Source: an uncultured Eubacteriales bacterium (GTDB lineage: Bacteria; Bacillota; Clostridia; UBA1381). Taken from it: a DNA stretch of 64,000 nt. A program made the translations under genes and the position numbers. The notes below the pieces were generated by a model. That model saw only the letters and a list, made by a program, of their open reading frames with translations. It was not told the DNA's origin and did not search any database. Position 1 is the stretch's first letter. Every line of letters starts with the position of its first letter. Shown here piece by piece: positions 35,576 to 45,640 of this stretch. The stretch lies in the NCBI GenBank assembly GCA_905199755.1, contig CAJKHT010000003.1, positions 1 through 64,000 of the forward strand, read 5' to 3'.

Positions 35576-35603
35576 GGGGACTGTGTCTTTTTGAACAGTC
35601 CCC
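35576..35603 (-). terminator. Rho-independent terminator of cluster C
   Basis: GGGGACTGT (35576-35584) pairs with ACAGTCCCC (35595-35603). On the minus strand the stem is followed within a few bases by a run of seven T (35562-35568). It lies 27 bases after the stop of the serine hydrolase and marks the end of the long cluster C transcript. Confidence 0.82.
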
Positions 35604-35629
35604 TCTTGAGTTAAAATCCAAATCCGAAT

Positions 35630-36775
35630 TTACATGCAGGAATATATAACATTTCTGAGTCTCGGCTGATAGTATTCCTCCTGCGGATTGAGCATATGAT
35701 GCGCATATACAACCGCTAAATTCAAATCGGTATCCATAATTACATTTGCTCCGGCTGCTCCGCCCCAGCCGAATTCACCAACCGAACCGTTTGAACCTGA
35801 CGCAGCTCTGTCCGTCATGGTTCTGACGCCCATTCCGTAGCCGTATCCGGCAAGGCGGCGCCATGTATACCCTTTCATCTGCACTTCATTAAGCTGATTT
35901 GTTTTAAGCAATTCAACCGTGCCTGTACCGAGTATTCTTTCTCCGTTTATCCCCTTGCCTTTATTTGCAAGTGCCGCGGCAAGCTTTGCATAATCGTTCA
36001 CCGATGTAATGATACCCGCACCGCCGCTTTCATATTCCTCGCCGAAAACAAGTGAATTATCCTTACCCGCATCTTTTACCGTGCCTTTTGCAGCCGTGCT
36101 GTTCTGCAATGTGACAACATCCTTTGCATCGCCCGTATCATAAATATACTGGCAAGACAATTTATCCTTATCAACATGATAGCAGGCTTTATCCATACCG
36201 AGCGGCTCAAATATATTCTCTTTCATGTATTCCGAAAAGCGCTTTCCCGATATTACCTCAACCGCCGCAGCCAGAACATCATGACACAGGCTGTAGCTCC
36301 AGCCGCAGCCCGGCTCGAACTGCAGCGGATCATCCGCAAGGCAGCGTATTACGGAAAGCGTATTCATTTTACCGTCCGTCAGCTTTCTTGCTTTTTCAAA
36401 AGCCGCGGTTTCGGTATTATATGAAAGTCCTGCCGTCATGGTAAACAAATTGCGCATTGTTATGGGATTTTTCGCCTTTTCGCCGTTTGAAATATACATT
36501 TCCTTAAACTCAGGAATATACTCATACAATGGATCCGTCAAAAGAAATTTTCCACGCTCGTAAAGCTGCAATGCCGCAGTCACGGTTGCAATTTTTGAGC
36601 ATGAATAAATATATATCAAATCGTCCGCGGTTTTGGGAGTATGTTTTTTTATATCCGAAAAACCGGAGCTGTATTCAAAAACCTTTTTTCCGTCCTTGTA
36701 CACAGCGGCGCTGTTACCCGGAATCACCCACTTGGTCAGACTATCCATAAAATTTTTTAAATTCTTAAAATCCAT
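35630..36775 (-). CDS. Serine hydrolase, beta-lactamase class C / esterase family
   Basis: The product is 381 residues without a signal peptide. The SxxK motif appears as SCSK near residue 58 (IYIYSCSKIATVTAAL), with the nucleophile Ser and its Lys. A tyrosine motif WSYSLCHDVLAAAV lies at about 160, and GWGGAAGA near 330 takes the place of the K/H-T-G motif. Such cytoplasmic members of the family are usually esterases or of unknown specificity rather than antibiotic resistance enzymes. GAGG lies 10 bases before the ATG. It is the last gene of cluster C, after the GH94-like phosphorylase; removal of an ester group from imported oligosaccharides is a reasonable but unproven role. Confidence 0.85.
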   Translation of the reverse strand: MDFKNLKNFMDSLTKWVIPGNSAAVYKDGKKVFEYSSGFSDIKKHTPKTADDLIYIYSCSKIATVTAALQLYERGKFLLTDPLYEYIPEFKEMYISNGEKAKNPITMRNLFTMTAGLSYNTETAAFEKARKLTDGKMNTLSVIRCLADDPLQFEPGCGWSYSLCHDVLAAAVEVISGKRFSEYMKENIFEPLGMDKACYHVDKDKLSCQYIYDTGDAKDVVTLQNSTAAKGTVKDAGKDNSLVFGEEYESGGAGIITSVNDYAKLAAALANKGKGINGERILGTGTVELLKTNQLNEVQMKGYTWRRLAGYGYGMGVRTMTDRAASGSNGSVGEFGWGGAAGANVIMDTDLNLAVVYAHHMLNPQEEYYQPRLRNVIYSCM

Positions 36776-36787
36776 AATGCATAAACC

Positions 36788-39055
36788 TCATATTACTATA
36801 TCCGTATTTTCTTCTTCAAACGGAACAAATACTTTTTTATTCCGGGTTATGATTATATTGTATGTTTTTCCCCTGAACACTCTCTTAACCTTTGCCGGAA
36901 GCATTGCACTGTCCAGACACGGATCAATTTCAAGACCGTTCCATTTCGGTCTGATACCCAGCATATACTGCGTTACCGCTATATACATCCATGCCGCCGT
37001 TCCCGTAAGCCACGACACATTCGCAAGACCGAATTTGTCGCTTTCCGGTCCGAATATATTTGACGCATACACATACGGCTCGGCTTTATAGCGCCATTCT
37101 CCCGCTTTTTGCTGTGCAATCATCGGCAGCAGCTGATGATAATATTTATACGCATTTTCGGGACGCTTTAACATACATTCCGCTATTATCGCCCATGTAT
37201 TTGCATGGCAGAACACACTTCCGTTTTCGCCGCAGCCTTTGTTATAGCTTGTCAGATTGCCGTCCTTTGTCGGATAGTCGACTGTCATTGACGGTTCAAT
37301 TTTCTTAATTCCAAGCTCCGTATCAAGATACTTTTTTACGCTGTCCATAGCGGAAATTTTCTTTTCATCATCGCCCATGCCGCTTATTACCGACCAGCTT
37401 TGCGAATTAAGCCATATTTTTGCCTGTGGTTCTTTTTCACTGCCGATAAATCTTCCGTTGTCGGTTATGCAGCGTATAAACCACTTTCCGTCCCATGCGG
37501 TGCTGTTCACAAGCTTTTTCTGCTCCTCATAAATATCAAGATATTTTTGTTTATCCTCGCCTTTTAATTCTGCCAGCTCCGCAATCATCCCAAGCACCGT
37601 TCCGAACTGCATTGAGGTCCATATACTTTCACCTTTTCCCTCACGGCACACCTTATAGAGCATATCGTTCCAGTCGGAGGCAAGCATAAGCGGAAAACCG
37701 TTTTCGCCTCTGTTTGCCATGCAGAAATCAATGGATTTTTTAATATGCTCCCATACGCTTGCACTTCCGCCGTCATAGAAATCTACGTTTTCGTCAAGAT
37801 AATCAAGGCTGCCCTCCTCCATTATAATATGGTAGCAAGCCATTACAAGCCATAAATGATTATCCGAGTGTATTCGCTTAACAGGCTCCCAGCCCTCGGT
37901 AGGGAAACAATAATGATTGCAGTGACCGTCCTTATACTGCTGTGTAAAGAGCAGATTAAGCTTATCCTTTGCACGCCGTGTATCAAACGGCACCATTGCA
38001 AGAATATCCTGTGCGGTATCACGCACGCCCACACCTCTGAACGTTCCCGTAGCATAATAGCTGATGTTCCGCGAAAATTGAAAATTACGTTCCGCCTGGT
38101 ACGGATTCCATATGTTTATCATAGTCTGCGCGTCTTTATCGGGAATTTCACACTGAAAATGATTTAAGTAATTATCCCAGTGTTCGGACAGCTTTTCAAA
38201 CGATTTTTTGACAAAATCAGTTTCTCTGCAATGTTCAACGCTTTTTTTGATGTCGTTTTCCGTCATTGCCGTACCGAGGAAAATATTTATTTCTTTTTCT
38301 TCTCCTGCTTTTAAATCGACATCAATCTGCAATGCAAAACACGGGTCTCCGCCGTACATCGTTGAATTTGTGCATTTTCCGTTTTCAACATTTTTCGGAT
38401 TTTCTTCGCTCCTGTAAGAGCCGATAAATTCATCTCTGTCGCAGTCAAATGCCGTTACGGGCGCATCCGATGCAAAGTATACAAGCGGTGTCTCGTCGGG
38501 CTTTGGCTGATCTTCAACACCGTATTTATATACAAGAATATCGTCCGTATTATAACAGGTCAGCTGATGCTTATTGTAGCACTGCCATTGCAGCTCACGC
38601 ATAAACTCCATCATGCCCAGCTCTACATATGGGAAAACCGTAATTTTCTTATCCGTATCCGATTTTAATTTCATATTCCAAATCAGCGCATTTTCAAGCT
38701 CGCCGACAAAGTATGTAACAACCGCCGATACACCGTCTTTTTCCGCCTCAAAACGCGTATAACCCATGCCGTGAGTCGAAGTCCACTTATCGGGTTTATC
38801 GGAAACAGGCTCGTTTGTCGGACACCACACATGATTTTTGTCCTTTATATATGTATAAAATCCGCTGCGGTCGGTAGGCAGATGAAAAAAACGATAATGG
38901 TTTATACGCCATATCTGCGGACTTTTATAGAAAGCCACACCGCCGCCAGCCTGCGAAATCATCGTATGGAAGGTACCGTTTGAAAGGTAGTTCATCCACG
39001 GAGTTGGTGTGTTATATTTATCAAAGGTTATTTCGCGTTCATGAAATTTGTACAT
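36788..39055 (-). CDS. GH94-like glycoside phosphorylase (cellobiose-phosphorylase family)
   Basis: The product is 755 residues from the ATG at 39055, with GGAGG 9 bases upstream. It has no signal peptide. The N-terminus shows the GH94 pattern (PTPWMNYLSNGTFHTMISQAG and YRFFHLPTDRSG). The middle has GVRDTAQDILAMVPFD and the segment SDWNDML near residue 460, where GH94 enzymes place active-site acids. The C-terminal half is the alpha/alpha barrel. Such enzymes split a disaccharide or aldonic-acid-linked sugar with inorganic phosphate, giving a sugar phosphate inside the cell. It overlaps no neighbour and follows the GHL6-like enzyme by 4 bases. The exact sugar specificity is not readable. Confidence 0.85.
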   Translation of the reverse strand: MYKFHEREITFDKYNTPTPWMNYLSNGTFHTMISQAGGGVAFYKSPQIWRINHYRFFHLPTDRSGFYTYIKDKNHVWCPTNEPVSDKPDKWTSTHGMGYTRFEAEKDGVSAVVTYFVGELENALIWNMKLKSDTDKKITVFPYVELGMMEFMRELQWQCYNKHQLTCYNTDDILVYKYGVEDQPKPDETPLVYFASDAPVTAFDCDRDEFIGSYRSEENPKNVENGKCTNSTMYGGDPCFALQIDVDLKAGEEKEINIFLGTAMTENDIKKSVEHCRETDFVKKSFEKLSEHWDNYLNHFQCEIPDKDAQTMINIWNPYQAERNFQFSRNISYYATGTFRGVGVRDTAQDILAMVPFDTRRAKDKLNLLFTQQYKDGHCNHYCFPTEGWEPVKRIHSDNHLWLVMACYHIIMEEGSLDYLDENVDFYDGGSASVWEHIKKSIDFCMANRGENGFPLMLASDWNDMLYKVCREGKGESIWTSMQFGTVLGMIAELAELKGEDKQKYLDIYEEQKKLVNSTAWDGKWFIRCITDNGRFIGSEKEPQAKIWLNSQSWSVISGMGDDEKKISAMDSVKKYLDTELGIKKIEPSMTVDYPTKDGNLTSYNKGCGENGSVFCHANTWAIIAECMLKRPENAYKYYHQLLPMIAQQKAGEWRYKAEPYVYASNIFGPESDKFGLANVSWLTGTAAWMYIAVTQYMLGIRPKWNGLEIDPCLDSAMLPAKVKRVFRGKTYNIIITRNKKVFVPFEEENTDIVI

Positions 39056-39059
39056 TTTA

Positions 39060-41057
39060 TTATTCCTCCCTGCCGACACTTTCGCTCTGAATGTCCAGCA
39101 CAAGCATCTGATGACATTCAAAGCGCTTTATTTTTACCGATACACGTCCGTTTTTATATTCAAACGGAATTTTTTCCATCTGCGGTGCAAGATATGCTCC
39201 GGTTATTCTTTCATCTGTTTTTATGCTTATTTCCGTATCATAAACGGGAATAATGTCCTCTATAACTTCTATGCCGTTTCCGCGTTTTATAGGACTTGCA
39301 TAAAGCATATGACACACATATCTGCTCTTTTGCCGTGTGAGTGTCACTATGCCCTGTGACGGAAGATTTGTTTTAATGCTTTTGTTATCTCCCAGCAATC
39401 TGTCAAGTGCAAACATAATCATCTGTCTGTTTGAAAGGCTGCCGTTTGTTCCGTAATCACCGAAAATGCTCCATGCAATATAAATTCCGTCACTTCCTTC
39501 GGTCATTCCTCCGCCGCCGTATTCACCGCTGTCGGGAGCATGGCGATGCGAGCAAAAATGTTCCGCCGTGCGGTTAAAGTACGGATTTTCACGTATACCG
39601 AGTTCTGTACCGACACACTCCGTTTTCTCGCCCGTACCGTACATTATATATCCCGTATCGCTCATACCGTCTATTTTTGCAAGCGGTCTGAAATAATCGG
39701 GATTATACGGATTTTCGCCTATATAACGTGCGCCCAAATCAATACAGAAGCCGCCGCCGTTTTTTCTTAATGCCGATTTTCCCGTTGCCAGTACTTTTCC
39801 GCCGTTTGAGCAGAAATGCCGCAATTTCTTTTCAAATTCATCATCCGCCGTAACAATATCAGGCAATATCAGCACTTTATATTTTTCAATATCCGTTTCA
39901 AAATCCGCAACATCAAACAAATATTTTCCCTCAAGCAAAGCTCTGCAAGCTCCGCCCGAGATTGAATCCAATGATGTCGTCTGCGCGGTTCCTGCCTCCG
40001 TGCTGCATGCCTCGGGACTTATTACGGCTATATCCGCTATCTGCCGTGCATCATACAGCCACGGCTCCTTTTGTTCAAGCTCTGCATATGCCTTGCCTAT
40101 CAGCTCATATGTAACCGCATCCGGTTCTCCCGGCGGGTCAAGCTGATCTCCTATTGAGCTTTTTGCTCCGTTCGCCGCGGCAAGAGATACCTCATAGCGC
40201 AATGCGTTCGGATGCTTGAATCCGCCGAATTCACCCCATGTACTGTGGAATTTTCCCGTCATACCGAGATACTCCATTCCCAAATTCGCGCAATACCGCG
40301 CGGAAAACGGAAAATGATCGTATCCCCAGCCGCCGGTAGGCAGGCTCTCAAGCTCAAGATGTGTATTGTAATGTGCCAAATCACGTCTGCCCTGACGTAT
40401 ATGTCCGCCGTTATGGAACAGCGGCAGTCCCGGTCTGTATTTATCCACAGCCGCACGCATTGCTTTTGCATATCTGCCGTAAACCGTTTCCGCATGCTCC
40501 GCAGCAGCTGCTTCGTCATACGGATTCATACCCATTTTTCTGCGTTCCTCCACGCAGCTTTTGCAATAGCACGGCTGTACACAGGCTATATCGAGAAAAA
40601 TCCCGTCCGCATCATAGCTTTGCAAAACCTCCTCTATCTGCGCGGCAAGTATATTCATATACGGAGATGCCATACATAACTTATGATACCCCGGCTCGGC
40701 AAAGTTTCTTGCCCATGTGGTGCTTTCATCTATATTTCTGACGCACCATTCGGGATGCCTGTGCGCTGTCTTTTCATCAAGTCCCGCAGAAAGATACACA
40801 GGCGTTTTAACGCCGATTTCATGTGCCGCCTCTATCTGCGCACCGAGAAGGTCAAAGCTTAAATTCGGATGCATTTCATTTGCCTTTGACGGGTGGTATG
40901 ACCAGCCGTGATGACATTTTGAAAAAAGAGTTATCGAGGTTATATGTCCTGTTTTAAGCATTTCTTGAAAACGGCTTTTATCAAATTTTGCTCCTATATT
41001 TTCGATTTTCTCACTTGTATGAAAATCAAGATGCACCTGTCTGAAGCTCAGGCTCAT
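39060..41057 (-). CDS. Putative glycoside hydrolase, GHL6-like (hypothetical glycosyl hydrolase 6) with trimerisation-like domain
   Basis: The product is 665 residues from the ATG at 41057, which has GGAG 10 bases upstream. It has no signal peptide. The N-terminal 340 residues form a TIM barrel with the strand ADGIFLDIACVQPC (about 145-160), whose Asp is the likely nucleophile by analogy with GH29 fucosidases, and a CYCKSC metal-like cysteine cluster right after it. A second part (about 350-470) resembles the beta-galactosidase trimerisation fold, and a beta domain ends the protein. I recognise the pattern as the uncharacterised GHL6 family rather than a defined CAZy activity. It is translated 20 bases after the stop of the cytosolic heparinase-like gene. 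Confidence 0.72.
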   Translation of the reverse strand: MSLSFRQVHLDFHTSEKIENIGAKFDKSRFQEMLKTGHITSITLFSKCHHGWSYHPSKANEMHPNLSFDLLGAQIEAAHEIGVKTPVYLSAGLDEKTAHRHPEWCVRNIDESTTWARNFAEPGYHKLCMASPYMNILAAQIEEVLQSYDADGIFLDIACVQPCYCKSCVEERRKMGMNPYDEAAAAEHAETVYGRYAKAMRAAVDKYRPGLPLFHNGGHIRQGRRDLAHYNTHLELESLPTGGWGYDHFPFSARYCANLGMEYLGMTGKFHSTWGEFGGFKHPNALRYEVSLAAANGAKSSIGDQLDPPGEPDAVTYELIGKAYAELEQKEPWLYDARQIADIAVISPEACSTEAGTAQTTSLDSISGGACRALLEGKYLFDVADFETDIEKYKVLILPDIVTADDEFEKKLRHFCSNGGKVLATGKSALRKNGGGFCIDLGARYIGENPYNPDYFRPLAKIDGMSDTGYIMYGTGEKTECVGTELGIRENPYFNRTAEHFCSHRHAPDSGEYGGGGMTEGSDGIYIAWSIFGDYGTNGSLSNRQMIMFALDRLLGDNKSIKTNLPSQGIVTLTRQKSRYVCHMLYASPIKRGNGIEVIEDIIPVYDTEISIKTDERITGAYLAPQMEKIPFEYKNGRVSVKIKRFECHQMLVLDIQSESVGREE

Positions 41058-41076
41058 TATATCATCTCTCCCCTGT

Positions 41077-42771
41077 TTATACATTTATTTCAAAGCTGAA
41101 TTCCGCACACACCGATTTTTGCGGCGACTTTATATGCATATCCGTTAGATACACCGTCTTTGTTTTATGATGACCTATTTCAAAAGTCTTTTTCGACACT
41201 TCGCATACAAACAAATCCATATTACATTTCAAAAGTATATCTCCGATAATAATTTTATCATTGCAGATACAAGGCTTTGCCGTACTTACAAAATGTTCCG
41301 TTATTTCCGACGGCAGTTCGCTGAATTTCAATTCATCATGCATTTTAATGCAATTATCGGAAAATTCAAAGCACCGTCTCAGTTTTTTCAGTGTTTTATC
41401 ATCGTATGCATTTTCAAAATCAATTGCCAAAGACTTATCATCGGCTTTTGATATTTTCCCGAAACGCTCCTCACCGTCACTTTGCTTCTTCCCGTTTATA
41501 ACAGGTACACTGTGTGCATCGGCGGACGGCGCAAAATAGCCGTACCGTCCTTCCCCGAAATATTCCGATGTATATTCTCCCTTGCCCGGATCGGTTATAA
41601 CGGAATTTCCGCCCGTGTTCAGAATGAATACACCGATGTCATTATGATTATGGGATTCATTGTTTCTGCCGGCTTTTGCCGCAAATTCCCAATTTGCTGT
41701 TTTGTTTATATACCATGCGCTGTTTTCAAAGTACTCAAAGCCGTATTCATTATCCGCTGCTTTAACATACTCTGTATCACGCCATGCAAAATCTCTTATC
41801 AGATGTGCAAACCTGTAGCATGCATCGCCGTCAAAGCCTATGGCACTGCTGTCATCGGGTATTGTCACATTCTTAAAATTTTTTGCCAGAAAATATGACA
41901 ATCCGCTGCGGTGTATAAAAGCATCGCCGCTGTCCGAAAATGTAACGGTTTTATTATCCGCAAACCGTATTTTCTGCTGAAACATCGCAATATTTTCAAC
42001 TTTGGGATTGTCAAAAAGATTTTCTTTGCCGTTTGTATAATTATACAAGAGCCGTGCAAAATACGTAAAATACCCAAAGCCGTATATCCAGTAATTAATC
42101 CCCTCGGCACATACACCGTCAGCACCAAATCCGTTAAGATAGCAATTTAACGTAGCCTTTATACGCGGAAGTACCCTTTGTATTTCATTATCATCGGCAA
42201 GATATAAAAATGCCGCACCCACACTTCCGGCACAAACGGCAGCCCAGTTGTTCTCACGCTCGTCCCATGAATTTTTAATTCCCGACAGATACGGTTCGAG
42301 TACTCTGCGCCTTACCTCCGATATTATACGTTCCTTTACGGCAGCATCAAGCTTTTCGTCGAAAATATATAATATTTCGGCAAGCGTGAACGCTGTTTCC
42401 GCCGCAAACAAGTCAATTTGCTTTACACATTCGCCGACAGGCAGTTCCTTCGGAATATGCGCCGGCACTGCCCATGTAAACTCATCGGTAACAGCCCATA
42501 AAATATCCTGAAGCTCTTTTATACAACCATCACCTGCCGCTGCTTTTATTGCAAGCGCATCTAAAAGCCTTCTGTGCGCAAAATATTTGTCTTCATACTC
42601 GTTGCGGCTGCCCGTGATGTAAAAAATTTTAAAATCGCTGTACGGCAATGATTTTATTTCGCCGTATTCCAGAGCCGCACTGCGTGCCGTTTCCAGCTGC
42701 CGCTGCAAAAATTTATCCTTTTGTATATTTTGCGGTATATTTTTAACCTCCGAAAACAGATTATTTCTCAT
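41077..42771 (-). CDS. Cytosolic heparinase II/III-like protein
   Basis: The product is 564 residues from the ATG at 42771, which overlaps the end of the SGNH esterase gene by 11 bases, so translation is coupled. It has no signal peptide. The N-terminal 330 residues are helical (alpha-toroid), with CAGSVGAAFLYLADD and LNGFGADGVCAEGINYWIYGFGYF. The beta-sheet part contains the heparinase II/III signature AGRNNESHNHNDIG at about residue 375 and a downstream HSVPVINGKKQ. By analogy with intracellular oligouronide lyases it may cleave unsaturated or acidic oligosaccharides after import. Its family members also include proteins of unproven activity. It differs strongly from the two secreted lyases of cluster B. 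Confidence 0.8.
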   Translation of the reverse strand: MRNNLFSEVKNIPQNIQKDKFLQRQLETARSAALEYGEIKSLPYSDFKIFYITGSRNEYEDKYFAHRRLLDALAIKAAAGDGCIKELQDILWAVTDEFTWAVPAHIPKELPVGECVKQIDLFAAETAFTLAEILYIFDEKLDAAVKERIISEVRRRVLEPYLSGIKNSWDERENNWAAVCAGSVGAAFLYLADDNEIQRVLPRIKATLNCYLNGFGADGVCAEGINYWIYGFGYFTYFARLLYNYTNGKENLFDNPKVENIAMFQQKIRFADNKTVTFSDSGDAFIHRSGLSYFLAKNFKNVTIPDDSSAIGFDGDACYRFAHLIRDFAWRDTEYVKAADNEYGFEYFENSAWYINKTANWEFAAKAGRNNESHNHNDIGVFILNTGGNSVITDPGKGEYTSEYFGEGRYGYFAPSADAHSVPVINGKKQSDGEERFGKISKADDKSLAIDFENAYDDKTLKKLRRCFEFSDNCIKMHDELKFSELPSEITEHFVSTAKPCICNDKIIIGDILLKCNMDLFVCEVSKKTFEIGHHKTKTVYLTDMHIKSPQKSVCAEFSFEINV

Positions 42772-43432
42772 CGCCTGTAATTCCCGCTTTCCGCACATTA
42801 TCAAGCCAGCACCGCGCCATAAGCTCATGACCTGCGTTTGTAGCATGAATACAATCTATTGACCAATGCTCCGGCGGTGCTTTTTTTAATGCTTTTTCAA
42901 ATTCTTCGCCGAAAGGCACAAACACCGCACCGTATTCCTTTGCCAAATCCCTTACAATCTGCTTTCGCTCCGCAAGCTGTCCGTTCCACAGCTCCCAGTT
43001 TTCAACAATGTCTTTTCCCAGCTCGGGAGTATTGTTTTCTATTTTAAACAGAAACGGCTCACACAGAACAAGCTTTAAACCGTCCTTTTTTTCAAGCGCC
43101 TCATTAATCATAAGCTCATATATAAACCTGAATTTTTTTGCGTCCGCACCCTGATTCATGCGTATACCGAAACCAATATCATTCACTCCGCTGAGAATAC
43201 TTAACACATTGCAGTCCACATTCAGCGCGTCCTCTATCCAGCGGCTGTAGGTATCGCATATTCTGCTGCCGTTATATGCTCTGTTGTACACTTTTGTATC
43301 GGGATAATCGCACATCAGCCTTGACGCTATCAAATTTACATATCCGTATCCCAACAGAGCCACGGGATTTTTCCCCGTTCTGTCTCTGCCGCAGTCCGTA
43401 AGCGAATCTCCCTGGAATAATATTTTCAACAT
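42761..43432 (-). CDS. SGNH/GDSL-family carbohydrate esterase
   Basis: The product is 223 residues without a signal peptide. Block I reads FQGDSLTDCGR at residues 6-16 with the nucleophile Ser. Block III is SGVNDIG, near residue 84, with the oxyanion Asn. Block V is IDCIHAT near the C-terminus, giving the Asp and His of the triad. This pattern is typical of small deacetylases acting on acetylated plant polysaccharides or their oligomers. GAGG lies 8 bases before the ATG at 43432. Its place among intracellular enzymes suggests removal of acetyl groups from imported oligosaccharides. Confidence 0.88.
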   Translation of the reverse strand: MLKILFQGDSLTDCGRDRTGKNPVALLGYGYVNLIASRLMCDYPDTKVYNRAYNGSRICDTYSRWIEDALNVDCNVLSILSGVNDIGFGIRMNQGADAKKFRFIYELMINEALEKKDGLKLVLCEPFLFKIENNTPELGKDIVENWELWNGQLAERKQIVRDLAKEYGAVFVPFGEEFEKALKKAPPEHWSIDCIHATNAGHELMARCWLDNVRKAGITGDEK

Positions 43433-43442
43433 ACCGATTACC

Positions 43443-45581
43443 TCACTTTACTATTCTGAATTTTCCGAACATATGCGCCGTTTTGTCGGGCATGGTTGAA
43501 TGAAACAGCGTATACGGATACCTTAAATCCGACACCTCATTCATTTTTGCCTCTATCTCCAGCAAAAAGCTGTCGGCATTCTTTGATATTCCCATTTTTT
43601 CAAACGGGATTTCTGCCGTCCCGCCGTTTTCAAGATGAACGGGAGTTTTAAATATTTCTCCCACCTTAGGTTCGTTTTTAAATACATACGTAATTTCCGC
43701 CGGGCATCTGAGCTGCGGTGCCGGTACGGGTATGCCGTTTCTGTTTATATAAGCACACACCTCGCCGAAATCCGTTTCCTCTGCCGAAAACATCACTTCA
43801 CCCTCGCACATATCGGCAGGAGCAGCCGTGTACAAAACAAAATCCGCCGCTTTTCCCGATTCATTCTTTACTGTCAGGTTTTCACCGCTTATTCCTATCC
43901 TTACCGCGGCAACGTGATTATTATAGTAATTTACAAATTTATATACGGGACAGTTTTCTATGCTTTTTCCACGAAATACAGTCGCCGTAAGCTCTTTGTA
44001 CAGAAATTTATTCTCAATTTCTCCGCTTTCGTTTTTTATAAAGAAAATATATTTTCCCGGCTGAAGCTCAAAATCCGCCTCATATACACCGCACTCACCC
44101 CGGGCAAGCGAATAGCTAAATTCCGCTTCCCGTGCCGTGTTTTTGGGTGAAACCGCCAACAGGGCTGTTCCGTTCATATACACATCGGTATCGTTTTTCA
44201 GATGCACAGCTGTTTTTCCGCGGTATATACCGTCTGCCCCCTGTGAAAAAGGTATTTTCTCTTCAATTTCACAATTCAGCCGTTCTGCGGCAGGCAGCTG
44301 CAAATCCGATGTAAACTCTATGTCATTTACAAAGTCATACACATCGAGTCCCATCTGTACAGCTGTTTTTGCCGTTCTGCCCTTTACCGTTATATTATGA
44401 AAATGTACATTTCTTATATCATGCTCTTTATCAAATCCCTCTATCCGTGAATTTGAAAGCAGTATACCGCTGTCATTTGTTCCGATATATTCTATGTCGG
44501 AAAACGTGATATTCCGTATATCGCCCATTGCTTTATCGCGGTTCCATACCGAATCCGCAATGCGTATATCAAAGAGCTGCGCCCCGGGCGCGTCCTCAAT
44601 TCTTATATTTTTAAAAGTAATATCCGATACCCTTGCATGATCGCCGTGATGAATACCCATAAGCGGATAGCCTGTAGTGGAATGAAGTATATCAATATTT
44701 TCAAACCGTATATTTTTAACACTGTCCGCACGAAGCTCTACTCCCACTTCAATCGGTCTTGCAAAATCGTTCCACAATACGGAATCCTTAAAAACAATAT
44801 TCTCCGCATTTCCCGTCCCCAATGCTTTTACCACAAAGGAATCGTCCCATACTCTTGTAAAAATGTCGGATACCGTTACATTTCTCGAACCGCAAATGTC
44901 AATTCCGTCCGAATTGCCGCGGCAGCCGAAAATTTTTACATTTTTTATATTAACGTTGTCACAACCGTTTATTCTCAAGCTCCAGTCATTGCTGTCATCA
45001 ATTATTATGCCGTCTATCACGACATTGCGGCAGCCTATTATATCAACGCTTCTTGCGTAATCCTTTCTCATTTCATATGTGTATTGCTCCATACACACTC
45101 TCCCCAAGCCGCATATCGTCAGATTTTCGCAGCCCTCGGCGCATATATTTCCGTTTATTACCGCACCCTCTTCAAGATATATAACGGTATTGCTTTCATG
45201 TACCAAAAGCGTGCCGTCTCGTTTTTCGCCTTTTCGCACGGTGATAATATGCTCCGCTCCTTGCGGCATTTTATATTCACCGTCATAAGCAAATATCAAA
45301 AGATTATTCTCACAGCTGCCGTTTATTTCCACGGAAAGCTTTACCGGCTTATCAACGGAAATGTATATTTTTCCGTCCCTTATAACAGGCTTAACCTTTG
45401 CACTTTTCGGGCGTACCGTAACATCATGCACTTTCGTTTCGGATTCAATAATAAGCTCGGTATGTTCATTTGCCGAAAACATAACATACTCCATTTTATC
45501 AACCGAATTATACGGTTTTGGGAAAATACTGCAGCTGTGTGTTGTAACCATTTTTCCGTTTTTCGACACCTTGTAATTCAT
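43443..45581 (-). CDS. GH28/GH49-like right-handed beta-helix hydrolase, cytosolic
   Basis: The product is 712 residues without a signal peptide; GGAG lies 8 bases before the ATG at 45581. An N-terminal beta-sandwich of about 100 residues is followed by a right-handed beta-helix (about 115-430) with repeated xIxFxNIxI rungs. The acids of GH28 enzymes are recognisable: NSDGIDI at about 223 and WDDSFVVK at about 247. The N-terminal sandwich before the helix also recalls GH49 dextranases. Residues after 440 form extra beta domains. As a cytosolic enzyme it may act on imported oligosaccharides, perhaps galacturonides if GH28 is right. Between it and the gene before it lies a strong hairpin. Confidence 0.8.
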   Translation of the reverse strand: MNYKVSKNGKMVTTHSCSIFPKPYNSVDKMEYVMFSANEHTELIIESETKVHDVTVRPKSAKVKPVIRDGKIYISVDKPVKLSVEINGSCENNLLIFAYDGEYKMPQGAEHIITVRKGEKRDGTLLVHESNTVIYLEEGAVINGNICAEGCENLTICGLGRVCMEQYTYEMRKDYARSVDIIGCRNVVIDGIIIDDSNDWSLRINGCDNVNIKNVKIFGCRGNSDGIDICGSRNVTVSDIFTRVWDDSFVVKALGTGNAENIVFKDSVLWNDFARPIEVGVELRADSVKNIRFENIDILHSTTGYPLMGIHHGDHARVSDITFKNIRIEDAPGAQLFDIRIADSVWNRDKAMGDIRNITFSDIEYIGTNDSGILLSNSRIEGFDKEHDIRNVHFHNITVKGRTAKTAVQMGLDVYDFVNDIEFTSDLQLPAAERLNCEIEEKIPFSQGADGIYRGKTAVHLKNDTDVYMNGTALLAVSPKNTAREAEFSYSLARGECGVYEADFELQPGKYIFFIKNESGEIENKFLYKELTATVFRGKSIENCPVYKFVNYYNNHVAAVRIGISGENLTVKNESGKAADFVLYTAAPADMCEGEVMFSAEETDFGEVCAYINRNGIPVPAPQLRCPAEITYVFKNEPKVGEIFKTPVHLENGGTAEIPFEKMGISKNADSFLLEIEAKMNEVSDLRYPYTLFHSTMPDKTAHMFGKFRIVK

Positions 45582-45602
45582 TCCGCTGTCTCCTTTTTAT
45601 TT

Positions 45603-45635
45603 TTTTTGCGGAGGGAACATATCCCTCCGCAAAAA
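45603..45635 (-). promoter_or_regulatory. Perfect 14-bp hairpin at the switch from secreted to cytosolic genes
   Basis: TTTTTGCGGAGGGA (45603-45616) pairs exactly with its reverse complement (45622-45635) around a 5-base loop. On the minus strand it lies 5 bases after the stop of the secreted beta-helix gene and about 20 bases before the GGAG of the GH28-like gene. The base run after the stem on this strand is A, not T, so full termination is unlikely. It probably tunes message stability or processing at this boundary. Confidence 0.7.
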
Positions 45636-45640
45636 CATAA

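Noticed and set aside
45603..45635. Rho-independent terminator inside cluster C
   Set aside because: After the stem the minus strand has an A-run and then the next ribosome site; no T-run. It is kept as an intercistronic hairpin instead.
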